64,000 nt of DNA from Bacteroidetes bacterium ADurb.Bin145 (GCA_002070505.1 MWDJ01000001.1:278918-342917), one strand, 5' to 3'. Shown: positions 55,578-64,000, counted from the first letter of the stretch. Numbers and translations: made by a program. The notes: generated by a model from the sequence alone, not told the origin.

Positions 55578-55757
55578 ATGGATAGATCTGAATTAATTAC
55601 TACAATACTGGCTTTTGTACTTGTCGGTGCTCTTCTGTACAGGAAATATGCAAAGGGCCAGCAGAATAAGACCGGATCAGACACAGGCAGGAATACAGGT
55701 CCATCATTCACGTCTCATTCGAGAGATGATGATTATGAACCTTACTCAAAGAAATGA
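55578..55757 (+). CDS. Small single-pass membrane protein
   Basis: A 59-residue protein starting at the ATG at 55578. Residues about 5-20 (LITTILAFVLVGALLY) form one membrane helix, then a polar, Ser/Asp-rich tail (KYAKGQQNKTGSDTG onward). No family is recognised. A -7 box lies upstream, and it ends 4 bp before the HlyD gene's stop on the opposite strand. It could belong to the secretion locus or be an unrelated small protein. Confidence 0.5.
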   Translation: MDRSELITTILAFVLVGALLYRKYAKGQQNKTGSDTGRNTGPSFTSHSRDDDYEPYSKK

Positions 55758-55761
55758 ATTA

Positions 55762-57054
55762 TCAGTTCCTGTTTTTGGTAGCCAGGTAACGGAGAGGATT
55801 TATTATCTTTTGCAGCAAGCGGAGATCATCATCGGTTATTATCTCAGCATTACCCTGCATATTCTGTGTAAAATCGAGCTTCCTGCCATAAAGAGTGGTA
55901 AGACCTTCAGGCAGATCTACTTCTATTGTATATGCATCGCCAGCCGGAATAGGTGACTTGGCTTTCACTATTCCACGTACAATCCCATATTCAAGATAAG
56001 GATATCCGATCAGTTTTATATTCACCTTCTGACCTTCTTTTACTTTGCCCGACCGCAGCATCTTAAGATTTATCCGGCCTACAATCTCACCTGTTTCAAA
56101 GGGCACTATGCTCAGCAGCGGTTCATATTTCAGCACTGATTGATTTTCGCTCCAGGATCGCGTAAAAGTTACAGTGCCTTCCACAGGAGAGACAAACAGG
56201 TAATTATTCCGCCAGATGTTTATCTGTTCATTGAGGTTCAGGAAAGACTCATTCAGAACGGATACGAGATTCCGCACTTCCTCTTCCCTTCTGATGCGGT
56301 AATCCTGGAGAAGCTGGTTTTTTTCGGCAAGTGTTACTAAATTCTTTGACTCGTCAAGTCTTACCTGCTGCAGGTCGAGTTTGCTGTTGTTATAAGCCCT
56401 CCTTGAAGTTTCGTATTCATTTTCGGATAGTTCCTTACCAGCATACAATGCCGAATCTCTTCTGTAACGTTTATCTTCTGTCCTAAGATTGTCAGTTATC
56501 AGCTTCTCCTTCACCTTCATTCTGCCTATAAATTGATGCAAGGCAGATATTTCTTCATTAATTGAATTTATTTTGCTTCCATATAGGTCATTGCGGTTAT
56601 AAGTATCATAATCCTGAAGAGCCTTAATGAAGGAATCATAATAAACCTGAAGTTCTCCCAGTTTTGAGAATGCCGGAATGGATTGAACATCCAGTTTTTC
56701 AGGTTTTACTATTGTATCAGCAAGTTTTTTTAGTGCTTCAACCTCAGGAATTGAAGCAGAAGTTTCCAGCAGGGCCAGTAACTGCCCAGGAGCAACTTTT
56801 TCGCGGTCATGTACGTATAATTTATAAATACGGCCTGCTGTATTTGTTACCAGTGTCACCGGCGGATTTTGAGTCGTTATCTCGATCTCAGCCGGAACTA
56901 TATCAGGATACCTGATTATCCATGCCAGGAAGATCAGCAGGAGAAAGACAAATGCAATAACTACCGTACCCCATCTGATAATCCTTGCGGGAGGATTTGA
57001 GATAATTTCATTTACAGGTTCGGAATATATTATTTCAGGCGCTTTATCCTTCAT
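55762..57054 (-). CDS. HlyD-family periplasmic adaptor of the peptide exporter
   Basis: A 430-residue adaptor with a cytoplasmic head (about 1-25), one membrane helix (about 30-48), a barrel-sandwich hybrid domain starting TNTAGRIYKLYVHDREKVAPGQ, long coiled-coil helices (about 120-270) and a C-terminal beta domain with VSPVEGTVTFT and GQKVNIKLIGYPYLEYG. It links an inner-membrane exporter to an outer-membrane channel. It follows the C39 ABC exporter gene by 8 bp and is its obvious partner. Confidence 0.88.
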   Translation of the reverse strand: MKDKAPEIIYSEPVNEIISNPPARIIRWGTVVIAFVFLLLIFLAWIIRYPDIVPAEIEITTQNPPVTLVTNTAGRIYKLYVHDREKVAPGQLLALLETSASIPEVEALKKLADTIVKPEKLDVQSIPAFSKLGELQVYYDSFIKALQDYDTYNRNDLYGSKINSINEEISALHQFIGRMKVKEKLITDNLRTEDKRYRRDSALYAGKELSENEYETSRRAYNNSKLDLQQVRLDESKNLVTLAEKNQLLQDYRIRREEEVRNLVSVLNESFLNLNEQINIWRNNYLFVSPVEGTVTFTRSWSENQSVLKYEPLLSIVPFETGEIVGRINLKMLRSGKVKEGQKVNIKLIGYPYLEYGIVRGIVKAKSPIPAGDAYTIEVDLPEGLTTLYGRKLDFTQNMQGNAEIITDDDLRLLQKIINPLRYLATKNRN

Positions 57055-57062
57055 GTTCCGTT

Positions 57063-59249
57063 CTAATTACCAAGTTCGAGCTGATTCCTGACCAGATTAA
57101 AGTAAGCTCCCTTATTTTCGATAAGTGAGGTGTGCGTACCTGTTTCCACAATTTTTCCGCCATCCATTACTATGATCTTATCCGCGTTTTTTACGGTGCT
57201 TAATCTGTGAGCTACAATGATCACTGTTCTTCCCTTGAAATAGGATGACAGATTTTCAACTATGACCTTTTCGTTATTGGCATCAAGAGAATTTGTTGCT
57301 TCATCGAAGATTATTATTTCGGGATTCTTATAAATTATACGGGAAATGAGTAGCCGCTGCTTCTGCCCTTCGCTCAGTCCATGCCCGTTTATTCCCACCC
57401 GTGTATTATAACCCAGAGGCAACGATTCAATAAATCCCTTTATATTGGCAACCTCAACTGCCTTAATAAGTCTTTCTTCGTCGATACTGTCGGTTCCGGG
57501 AGCAATGTTGAAAGCAATTGTATCAGGAAAAAGGAAACCGTCCTGCATAACTGCTCCTGTCTTCTCGCGCCAGGTCTTAAGGCTGATGCCAGAAAGCCTC
57601 GTATCACCGACGAGTATCTCACCATTTACAGGCTGGTAGAATCCAAGAAGCAGTTTCAGGAGCGTTGTTTTGCCACTGCCGCTGACACCGACAATTGCAG
57701 TTGTTTTCTTTTCTTCAATAACCAGATCGACATCTTTCAGTGCAAAAGGAGAATGTGGTCCTTCATACTGGTATGATACATTATTGATGTATATATCCTT
57801 TCTATCAGGAAGTTTCCTTATTTTCATTTCCGGATCCGGTTCCTCATCGTCCATGAAATGTATCTCTGACAGCCTGTCAAGACTCATTTTTGCATCCTGT
57901 GAGAGTCTGAAGAAACCTATTAACTGGCTCACAGGAACATTAAGCTGGCCTATTATAAATTGAACAGCCAGCATCATACCAAGTGTAATACTGCCTTTTA
58001 TTACTGCAGTTGCAGCTACTATTGTGATGAAAATATTCGTTACCTCATTTATGAATGTAGCTCCTGCAGTCTGATATTGGATGATCCCCAGTCCCTTTGT
58101 TTTCAGTTTAAAAAGAGATGCCTGCAGATTCTCCCATTCCCACCGTTTACTAAGCTCACTCTGGGTAAGCTTTATCTCCTGCATACCGTTCACTATAGTA
58201 ATGAGTTGGCTGCTGGCTTCCGACATTTTTTTGAAACGCTGATGATCAAGCCTTGCACGCGACTTCATGAAAAGAGATACCCACAACAGGTAAAGAAGCG
58301 ATCCTATCAGGAAGATAGCAAGGATCCTGACACTGTAAATAGCTAGCACTATCCCGAATACTACAAGGTTGAAAAAAGAGAAAAGTATGCTGAGAGATGC
58401 TGATGTAAGAAATTCCTCTATCCTGTTGTTGTCGTCAATCCTCTGGAGAATATCTCCCGTAAGTTTAGTGTCAAAAAAGGCGACCGGGAGCAACATAAGT
58501 TTCTGAAGGAAGCCCGAGATCACAGCAACATTAACACGTGTTCCAATATGCAGCAATAGCCAGCCACGAATGAATTCAACTGACATTCGTCCTATAACCA
58601 ATGCCAGTTGAGCAATAAGAATGAGATATATGAAATTTATATCGCTGTTATTGATACCAATATCTATTATTGATTGGGTCAGGAAGGGTACAAGGAGTTG
58701 AATTACGCTTCCGATAAAGAGTCCCAGTATAAGCTGGAAAAAGTACTTACGGTAGATACGGAAGTATTTCAGCAGGAAAGAAAACCCGCGTGAATTTTCA
58801 GGTTCATTCTCTTTCTCAAAGAGTGCCGGTGTGGGCTCAATAATGAGGACCAGTCCGGCAGGCTTTCCTTCTGATAATGTTGATGCCCAGTTCCTTGTAA
58901 ATTCTTCCCTGGTGAATTTAACCAGGCCGACAGCAGGATCAGCCGCCCATATTTTATCCTTCTGTATCCTGTATACAACTATAAAATGTCTCTGGCGCCA
59001 GTGAACTATGCAGGGCAAAGGGATATTCTCAGCAAGAACTTCAAACGGCACCTTCACTCCCAATGTCCTGAAACCCAGACTATCTGCAGCTTCCGAAAGA
59101 CCAAGAAAAGAGACGCCTTCCCTTGTTATATAGCATTTTTTCCTTATCGATTCAAGTGAAAATGTCTTTTTATAGTAACCGGCTATCATCTTAAGACATG
59201 CAGGACCACAGTCCATAGCATCAGGCTGCTTTATGAAAGGGAATGACAT
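57063..59249 (-). CDS. Peptidase C39-containing ABC exporter (PCAT)
   Basis: A 728-residue protein with three parts. An N-terminal C39 cysteine peptidase (about 1-140) has the catalytic Cys14 in AMDCGPACLKM, His88 in HFIVVYR and Asp104 in AADPAVG. A membrane domain with six helices spans about 165-440. The ABC ATPase (about 470-725) has Walker A GVSGSGKTT, signature LSEGQKQR and Walker B IIIFDEATNSLD. Such exporters cut a double-Gly leader from a peptide and push it out. A peptide with such a leader is encoded about 4 kb away at 63281. Confidence 0.93.
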   Translation of the reverse strand: MSFPFIKQPDAMDCGPACLKMIAGYYKKTFSLESIRKKCYITREGVSFLGLSEAADSLGFRTLGVKVPFEVLAENIPLPCIVHWRQRHFIVVYRIQKDKIWAADPAVGLVKFTREEFTRNWASTLSEGKPAGLVLIIEPTPALFEKENEPENSRGFSFLLKYFRIYRKYFFQLILGLFIGSVIQLLVPFLTQSIIDIGINNSDINFIYLILIAQLALVIGRMSVEFIRGWLLLHIGTRVNVAVISGFLQKLMLLPVAFFDTKLTGDILQRIDDNNRIEEFLTSASLSILFSFFNLVVFGIVLAIYSVRILAIFLIGSLLYLLWVSLFMKSRARLDHQRFKKMSEASSQLITIVNGMQEIKLTQSELSKRWEWENLQASLFKLKTKGLGIIQYQTAGATFINEVTNIFITIVAATAVIKGSITLGMMLAVQFIIGQLNVPVSQLIGFFRLSQDAKMSLDRLSEIHFMDDEEPDPEMKIRKLPDRKDIYINNVSYQYEGPHSPFALKDVDLVIEEKKTTAIVGVSGSGKTTLLKLLLGFYQPVNGEILVGDTRLSGISLKTWREKTGAVMQDGFLFPDTIAFNIAPGTDSIDEERLIKAVEVANIKGFIESLPLGYNTRVGINGHGLSEGQKQRLLISRIIYKNPEIIIFDEATNSLDANNEKVIVENLSSYFKGRTVIIVAHRLSTVKNADKIIVMDGGKIVETGTHTSLIENKGAYFNLVRNQLELGN

Positions 59250-59370
59250 TTTCGGGTCCCTGATAGTTTATTTATGGTAAAGATATTTATATTTTTTATT
59301 TGAATGCAGTACCTTTTCCGGTAAATAGAAACCTGTTGCGAGATCAAGTATTTTTACTTCAGGGAAATAC

Positions 59371-59378
59371 TATCTTTG
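59371..59378 (+). promoter_or_regulatory. Possible -7 box for the sigma factor gene
   Basis: TATCTTTG on the plus strand, 26 bp before the start at 59405. No TTTG stands at 19 bp upstream, so the match is partial; it suggests housekeeping expression of the sigma factor. Confidence 0.35.
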
Positions 59379-59404
59379 GAAATTGATTTTTTATCAACAC
59401 AGGG

Positions 59405-59971
59405 TTGTTTAAGAAGATTTCAGATAAAAGTATTATTGAAGGAATACGGAACCAGGATGACACTACTCTGAACTGGCTGTATAATAATTATTACAATACT
59501 GTCAGCAAGCACATACTTAAAAACAATGGCGTAAGTGATGATGTGTCGGATGTCTTCCAGGATACCATTATAGTACTTTATAATCAGATTACTGACGGTA
59601 CTCTTAATCTGACCTCGGATCTTAAAGGTTACTTCTTTGGAATTGCCAGGAATATATGGAACACGCAGCTCAGGAAAAAGAGAAAAACTGTGGAGCTGGA
59701 ACTCGACCTTCTGCAGGAACCTGAGATCGAAGAGGATAACGACCGGATGTATGAAAGGATAGTAAACCGGGCATTCCAAAAGCTTAAACCTGATTCTCAG
59801 GCAGTACTGAATTTATACTACGAGGGGTGCTCATATGATGAGATCGCAGTAAAAATGAACCTTAAGAATGAAGGTTATGCCAGGAGGAAAAAATATCTCT
59901 CCAAGGAAGCTCTTATGGAGATGGTTTATAAAGACCCTGAATATCAGGAGTTCCTGCGATACCAGAAGTAA
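59405..59971 (+). CDS. ECF-type RNA polymerase sigma factor
   Basis: A 188-residue sigma-70 family protein with only regions 2 and 4. Region 2 (about 20-95) includes NNYYNTVSKHILKNNGVSDDVSDVFQDT and KGYFFGIARNIWNTQLRKKRK. Region 4 (about 125-175) includes LKPDSQAVLNLYYEGCSYDEIAVKMNLK, a helix-turn-helix for the -35 element. The likely start is TTG at 59405. Its end overlaps the end of the convergent CHAT gene by 28 bp. The anti-sigma-like gene at 63634 is its probable partner. Confidence 0.85.
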   Translation: MFKKISDKSIIEGIRNQDDTTLNWLYNNYYNTVSKHILKNNGVSDDVSDVFQDTIIVLYNQITDGTLNLTSDLKGYFFGIARNIWNTQLRKKRKTVELELDLLQEPEIEEDNDRMYERIVNRAFQKLKPDSQAVLNLYYEGCSYDEIAVKMNLKNEGYARRKKYLSKEALMEMVYKDPEYQEFLRYQK

Positions 59972-62900
59972 GCGGTTCCGGCTAGTGCTATTACGAGTGC
60001 AGACAGCCAGATAATGAGCTTCCTGGCAGAATAAAATACAGGAGAATTATCTCCATAAACAACCAGACTCGACCAGAAATAAGGATGTGATTTTAACTGA
60101 CTGGCTTTTTTCAGATAATGAGATCTTGCCTCTCTTAATGCTGCACTTTTTGATTTTCCTTTCTTAAGATTATCATAGAAAGACTTAATTATATCCGTAC
60201 CTGATTTGTCGTCAATTTCCCACATAGACATCACAACCGACTGACTGCCGGAATATAGAAATCCCCTGGCTAAACTCAGTATTCCCTCTCCTTCAGATAA
60301 TTTACCGCTGCCGGTATTACATGAGCTTAAAACAACCATTCTTGCCTTAAGGGGTAATCCGTACACTTCGTATGTATATAGTAATCCGTCTTCAGGCTGG
60401 TCATCCTTATCCTGCATGAATATCATTGCTGAATTCATTGGATTGATATCATTAAGAAAAGTATGCATTGCCAGGTGTATGATGTCATAATTGCCGGCAA
60501 CACTCTTGAAAACAGATTCCCGGGCATCTTTGTTGAGGTACAGCTGTCCGCCGGAGAGACCTGAAACATACTGTGCCTCCTGCCGCGCAAATGGCAGGTC
60601 GTACAATAATCTGAACCTGCTCTGCCTTACCTGCATTATCGAATCAAGGTTGATAGCCCTTGTATACACCGGGGCAAAAGCAACAAGATCATGTTTCCTG
60701 CTGTAACTTCTGTTCACAACTTCTCTGAGAAAGGTTGCCGAGTACGTGTAGGAGATATTGTAATCATCCATCAGATATTTTAATTTCCTGTAAAGGATCT
60801 CATTCCCTACATATTTTTCTGTCAGGATTGTTTCGAATGGCAGATATGATAGAATGTTGTCCGGCGAAATAAGAAGATTGTCTGATATGAAATACTTTTT
60901 TACCGGCTCAATCAGCAGTTTGTATAATTCGTATCCTGTATCTATATATTTCTCGAATTCCATCCGTGCATTTGATGACCTTACTGTTGATGACAGGAGG
61001 TTCTGGAACTCAAGGAGTTTTTTTCTGAAAAGAGAGTCGGTTTTAAAAGAAAGCAATTCCTGATGCCTGCGGTTTACAATAAAAATATAGAGGGACGAAT
61101 CAGAAATGATGTAATTCAGGTAATTGCTATTTCTTCCGATCAGGCCAGGTATCTCTTTCAGACCCGGAGTCTTTGTGTCATATTTCATTGTATAATATCC
61201 CGGGAAATCCTTTCTGAAAGTCATTGCAAGTGAATCACGGGCAGTGACAGCCTTAAGAAGATTTTCATTCCATTGTGATATCAGATCATTATCGGGCTGG
61301 CTCTTTTCATTTTCCGCAACGATTCTTGCATTATAAAATCCAATCTCCCGTTGAAGTGATTTTTCCTGTTCGGCCAGTACAGCAGGAATATTCAGCTGGA
61401 TAGCATTAAGCTCCCTGGTGGCAGTGAGCAATCCAGCCACCTTGCTTCTTTCCAGATACTCGAAAGCTTTCTCAAGGTACCTCTTCTCACCTGTGTTTCG
61501 GTAGCATAACTCAAAATCCCTTATTGCCATAAGATATGAATTCCGGTAACGGGCACCCAGCACTATTCTGCTCTCTTCCTCGCTTATGTTTATCCTTATC
61601 CTGTCAATAACATTAATAATCAGTTCTGAAGTGCCGGCAGCTGCTTCCAGGATTATTTCATCTCTTGATTTTTTATAGAGGTCCCACAAGATCTCATATT
61701 TAAGGCGAAGAGTATTAAGGAATGCCTGATTTGCCGGAATTATGTCGGGAGAAGGGTTTATTAAATAATCATCCTGAGTGATATCCCTTCCTGCAAACAG
61801 CAGTTTCTGCAGCTTCCCGAGAGCTTCCTGCGGTTCACCATAATTAAAAAGTGCCTGCGCATAACCCAGGAGGACAGGATCCCTTAGATTTGCATCTTTA
61901 GGATTATTATTAATGTAATCTTCGCACCGCCTGTAAATTTCGAGAGAGTTCTTCAGGTCCTTTTTATATAGAAGAAGGTAATCCGCATAGTTTGCGAGAA
62001 CTTCAACATAATATCTCGATCCTGTCCCATAAACTGTTTCCGCTCTCCTGACCATCTCAGAAAGCAGATCTGCCCCTTTATCGATCTTCCCTGAATTACC
62101 AAGGGAAATAGCATAACTGTTGACCATATTAAGTCCTAGAATTGAACTTTCGGAAAGAGCAAGCCTGATCCCCTTATTGTAGTATTCTTCTTCCTTTTCA
62201 GCCATTCCCAGATTACCATATGTCACAGCCAGGCTGTTTATAAGGTTTATATAATCTGCATCAGGTTTTGCCCCGCTGTTGACAATCAACGATTCAGACT
62301 GCTCCAGGTAGATCCTTGCTCTTGTGTAATCAGCCATCATGATGTAGCCGACACCAATATTGATATATAGCCGGATCAGATTATTTCCGGTTACCGCGTT
62401 TCTGTTGTTGCTGAGGATCCCCAGGATCTGGGCGGAGTAATCCGGAAAACTTTCAAAATCCCTGCATTCAACAGTAGCTCCGATAAGAGTTGTATAAGCC
62501 TCTGTCACTTCCGGATCATCCTGTCCGTACACTTCAGATGCTTCATTAATATAATCGAGCATATAATTGCAGACCTGGATGTAGTCGCCCAGGTAATTAA
62601 ATGAAACGCCGATGTTATAAATTGCTTTCAGGTAATGTTCATCAGTAAGCCTGAGCATTCTCTTCAATGAAACAGAGCTGTTAAGGTTCTCAATAGCTTC
62701 ATTGTATTTGCCTGAGAGAAGGTAGCAGACACCTATATAATAATAGTATTCCGATAATGTTGCAGAATCCGGTTTCTCTTGAGCTATTGACTTCTTCAAT
62801 GAAGAAGCCAGGGAAAGAAGTCCGTCTATATTATTTGCCGAAGTAAGGCTGATTATCCTTGAACCAATGTTATCTGATTGAGCGGATTTATCTCCCTGAT

Positions 62901-63045
62901 TCTGCAGCAGGGAGGTGATGGAATCCTGATATAATCCAATTTTACCGGAAGAAATACCTGAGTCCCTGATATCTGATTTTGAGGCGTATACAGAGCCGGA
63001 AAGGATCCACAGAAGGGTTGTGAATATAAGAATCCTGATTGCCAT
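59944..63045 (-). CDS. TPR-CHAT protein (caspase-like protease) with C-terminal membrane helix
   Basis: A 1033-residue protein with a signal peptide ending VYAS (residue about 22), a long helical TPR region (about 95-560) and a C-terminal CHAT peptidase (about 700-1000), then one membrane helix (about 1008-1027) ending in YRRNS. The CHAT dyad is visible: IIHLAMHTFLND with His861 and VVLSSCNTGSG with Cys909, followed by LARGFLYSGSQSVVMSMWEIDD. CHAT proteases act in conditional proteolysis, including defence systems. With a signal peptide and a C-terminal helix it should face the periplasm with only a short cytoplasmic end. It overlaps the sigma gene tail to tail. Confidence 0.9.
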   Translation of the reverse strand: MAIRILIFTTLLWILSGSVYASKSDIRDSGISSGKIGLYQDSITSLLQNQGDKSAQSDNIGSRIISLTSANNIDGLLSLASSLKKSIAQEKPDSATLSEYYYYIGVCYLLSGKYNEAIENLNSSVSLKRMLRLTDEHYLKAIYNIGVSFNYLGDYIQVCNYMLDYINEASEVYGQDDPEVTEAYTTLIGATVECRDFESFPDYSAQILGILSNNRNAVTGNNLIRLYINIGVGYIMMADYTRARIYLEQSESLIVNSGAKPDADYINLINSLAVTYGNLGMAEKEEEYYNKGIRLALSESSILGLNMVNSYAISLGNSGKIDKGADLLSEMVRRAETVYGTGSRYYVEVLANYADYLLLYKKDLKNSLEIYRRCEDYINNNPKDANLRDPVLLGYAQALFNYGEPQEALGKLQKLLFAGRDITQDDYLINPSPDIIPANQAFLNTLRLKYEILWDLYKKSRDEIILEAAAGTSELIINVIDRIRINISEEESRIVLGARYRNSYLMAIRDFELCYRNTGEKRYLEKAFEYLERSKVAGLLTATRELNAIQLNIPAVLAEQEKSLQREIGFYNARIVAENEKSQPDNDLISQWNENLLKAVTARDSLAMTFRKDFPGYYTMKYDTKTPGLKEIPGLIGRNSNYLNYIISDSSLYIFIVNRRHQELLSFKTDSLFRKKLLEFQNLLSSTVRSSNARMEFEKYIDTGYELYKLLIEPVKKYFISDNLLISPDNILSYLPFETILTEKYVGNEILYRKLKYLMDDYNISYTYSATFLREVVNRSYSRKHDLVAFAPVYTRAINLDSIMQVRQSRFRLLYDLPFARQEAQYVSGLSGGQLYLNKDARESVFKSVAGNYDIIHLAMHTFLNDINPMNSAMIFMQDKDDQPEDGLLYTYEVYGLPLKARMVVLSSCNTGSGKLSEGEGILSLARGFLYSGSQSVVMSMWEIDDKSGTDIIKSFYDNLKKGKSKSAALREARSHYLKKASQLKSHPYFWSSLVVYGDNSPVFYSARKLIIWLSALVIALAGTAYFWYRRNS

Positions 63046-63191
63046 TAGGATTACCTTGAAGAATTATATATGCGAAATTTCTTAAAATTAAACAGGATTT
63101 TCAAGAGTTTTAACTTATTATTATTTTGCCTGCCTCATAAGTGTCTGATTTTCTGCACATATTAAAAAAAATAAAAAAAATTTACTTTTTT

Positions 63192-63220
63192 CATGTCACA
63201 AACCGGGGTTGAATGACATG
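63192..63220. promoter_or_regulatory. Perfect palindrome, possible ECF promoter or operator
   Basis: CATGTCA (63192-63198) and TGACATG (63214-63220) are perfect inverted repeats with a 15-bp centre, in a 235-bp gap between the CHAT and peptide genes, which run away from each other. The spacing and the TGTCACA half suit a -35/-10 pair of an ECF promoter, or a dimeric operator. It lies 60 bp before the peptide start and 147 bp from the CHAT start. Confidence 0.45.
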
Positions 63221-63280
63221 TAGTATTGAAACGAAAAGAAATTTCCCTGAATTAGTATCAATACTTAAAAAATTAAAATC

Positions 63281-63418
63281 ATGAAAACGAAAACCCTGAA
63301 TTTCGAAGAAACAAAAAAAGCATTTGTTGAGTTTGCACTTTCAAATGAAGAGATGATTCATGTCCGTGGTGGTGGAGAACCAACAGTAAAAACAAGTCTG
63401 CCTCCAATAAAGATCTGA
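63281..63418 (+). CDS. Small peptide with a double-glycine leader, probable C39 exporter substrate
   Basis: A 45-codon gene beginning MKTKTLNFEETKKAF and ending SLPPIKI. The motif LSNEEMIHVRGGG (residues 20-32) is the common GG-leader pattern seen in Bacteroidota precursor peptides, with hydrophobic and Glu residues at spaced positions before Gly-Gly. Cleavage after Gly31 would leave GEPTVKTSLPPIKI (14 residues), and after Gly32 leave 13. The core has no Cys, so it is neither a disulfide-linked bacteriocin nor a lanthipeptide. Its position beside the CHAT, sigma and anti-sigma genes, and the PCAT 4 kb away, supports it as substrate. Being short, it is likely missed by automated gene callers. 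Confidence 0.72.
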   Translation: MKTKTLNFEETKKAFVEFALSNEEMIHVRGGGEPTVKTSLPPIKI

Positions 63419-63633
63419 CATGAACGACTGGATTCTGTCTTTGAAGGCAGGTCTGATGGTATAGCAAATCCGTTCGTTTTTGCAGTTTTCCGAAAAACAG
63501 GCTCTGATAAGGCCTGATTGAAAACATGCGTACAATGAAATAGTAATACTGTAACTATATTATTGATATACAGTAAAGTACTTTGGAACTGACGATATGA
63601 AAAAATTGAAAATATAAAATATAGAAATTAACT

Positions 63634-64000
63634 ATGAAAACAATTGACTATTCATTTTTCATCGAAAGGTACAATACCGGTGAGATGAATGACGCCGAAA
63701 AAAGCTGGTTCCTTAAAGAGCTTAATGGCAGCAAGAAGCTACAGGAAGAAGTGGCTTTAAGGAAGAAAACTGACGACATTCTCAGAAATCAGAATGTGCT
63801 TCAACTAAGGGGTAAACTTGCGGAGATAGAGAAAAAGAGAGCAGCAGCGATACCTGGTAAGAACAGGAGAAATCAGACTTTGAAATATGCTGCAGTAATT
63901 GCCGGATTTATTCTCCTCGGCAGTATTGCCTTAATTAAAGGAAAGAACCTGAGAAGCGATGAAATATACAATCGCTACTACGAGGCATACGCGATCGAGA
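63634..64000 (+). CDS. Anti-sigma-factor-like membrane protein, N-terminal part (truncated by window)
   Basis: An open frame from the ATG at 63634 to the window end (122 codons visible). The start, YSFFIERYNTGEMNDAEKSW, resembles the cytoplasmic anti-sigma head found in Bacteroidota ECF partners (small acidic helices with a repeated E-x-W/F pattern). A membrane helix follows at about residues 87-102 (YAAVIAGFILLGSIALI), then a presumed periplasmic part. It lies 215 bp after the peptide gene, on the same strand. The 3' end is not visible, so the sensor domain is unknown. Confidence 0.6.
   Translation, partial: MKTIDYSFFIERYNTGEMNDAEKSWFLKELNGSKKLQEEVALRKKTDDILRNQNVLQLRGKLAEIEKKRAAAIPGKNRRNQTLKYAAVIAGFILLGSIALIKGKNLRSDEIYNRYYEAYAIE

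Noticed and set aside
63279..63535. Two minus-strand ORFs across the peptide gene
   Set aside because: They are antisense to the GG-leader peptide gene and lack any family feature; the plus-strand reading explains the sequence better.

Overview
The window reads as a chromosomal segment from a member of the Bacteroidota, probably the order Bacteroidales or a close relative. The support is a complete Bat (aerotolerance) operon, Bacteroidota-type promoter elements (TTG-N19-TAnnTTTG, and TATCTTTG boxes), a DUF4105/Lnb-type protein, a BtuB-BtuF-BtuC-BtuD locus under a cobalamin riboswitch, and many lipoproteins and sugar-active enzymes. Most genes are ordinary chromosomal ones. There are no transposases, phage genes or CRISPR arrays.

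Layout. 1-1.3 kb: end of an FtsX-type permease. 1.3-8 kb: an L-rhamnose locus (rhaT-rhaA-FGGY kinase, divergent from a GH78 alpha-L-rhamnosidase) that releases, imports and begins to catabolise rhamnose. 8-9.4 kb: a DMT transporter and ArfB. 9.4-13.4 kb: a tight operon of a lysine-2,3-aminomutase-type radical SAM enzyme, two ATP-grasp ligases and a GNAT, behind a run of RNA hairpins. 13.6-18.9 kb: a YadA-head-like secreted protein, uracil-DNA glycosylase, a Cys/Met-metabolism PLP enzyme and a lipoprotein. 19-27.3 kb: moxR-DUF58-batD-like-batA-batB-batC-batD-batE. 27.4-32.3 kb: Lnb-like protein, GH5-like lipoprotein, site-2-protease-like peptidase, an apparently exported PIMT and a CE6/SASA esterase. 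32.4-33.3 kb: tRNA-Arg(TCT) preceded in its own transcript by three exact 132-bp tandem copies of a tRNA-like unit whose anticodon arm is replaced by a palindrome. 33.3-37.8 kb: two tandem fused aconitase-family (LeuC+LeuD) dehydratases and an AraC regulator. About 38 kb: a structured small RNA, possibly 6S, with a perfect promoter. 38.3-42.9 kb: BioG, a YihY/BrkB membrane protein, a GT2 and a thioredoxin-fold lipid-side protein. 42.9-48.4 kb: B12 uptake genes plus riboswitch. 48.4-55.3 kb: LacI regulator, YidC, PyrG and a DUF349 protein. 55.6-64 kb: a likely regulated peptide-secretion system.

The most interesting region is the last one. A peptidase-C39 ABC exporter with its HlyD adaptor, an ECF-type sigma factor, a 1033-residue TPR-CHAT (caspase-like) protein, a 45-residue peptide ending in a GG-type leader plus a short Pro-rich tail, and an anti-sigma-like membrane protein cut by the window end lie together. 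I infer that the sigma/anti-sigma pair controls the peptide, that the C39 exporter cleaves it at Gly-Gly and exports it, and that the CHAT protein acts in the same pathway. The other two candidates for undescribed biology are the aminomutase/ATP-grasp/GNAT operon and the tRNA-Arg decoy array.

All calls come from reading the sequence and from recalled family motifs; no database search or folding program was run.
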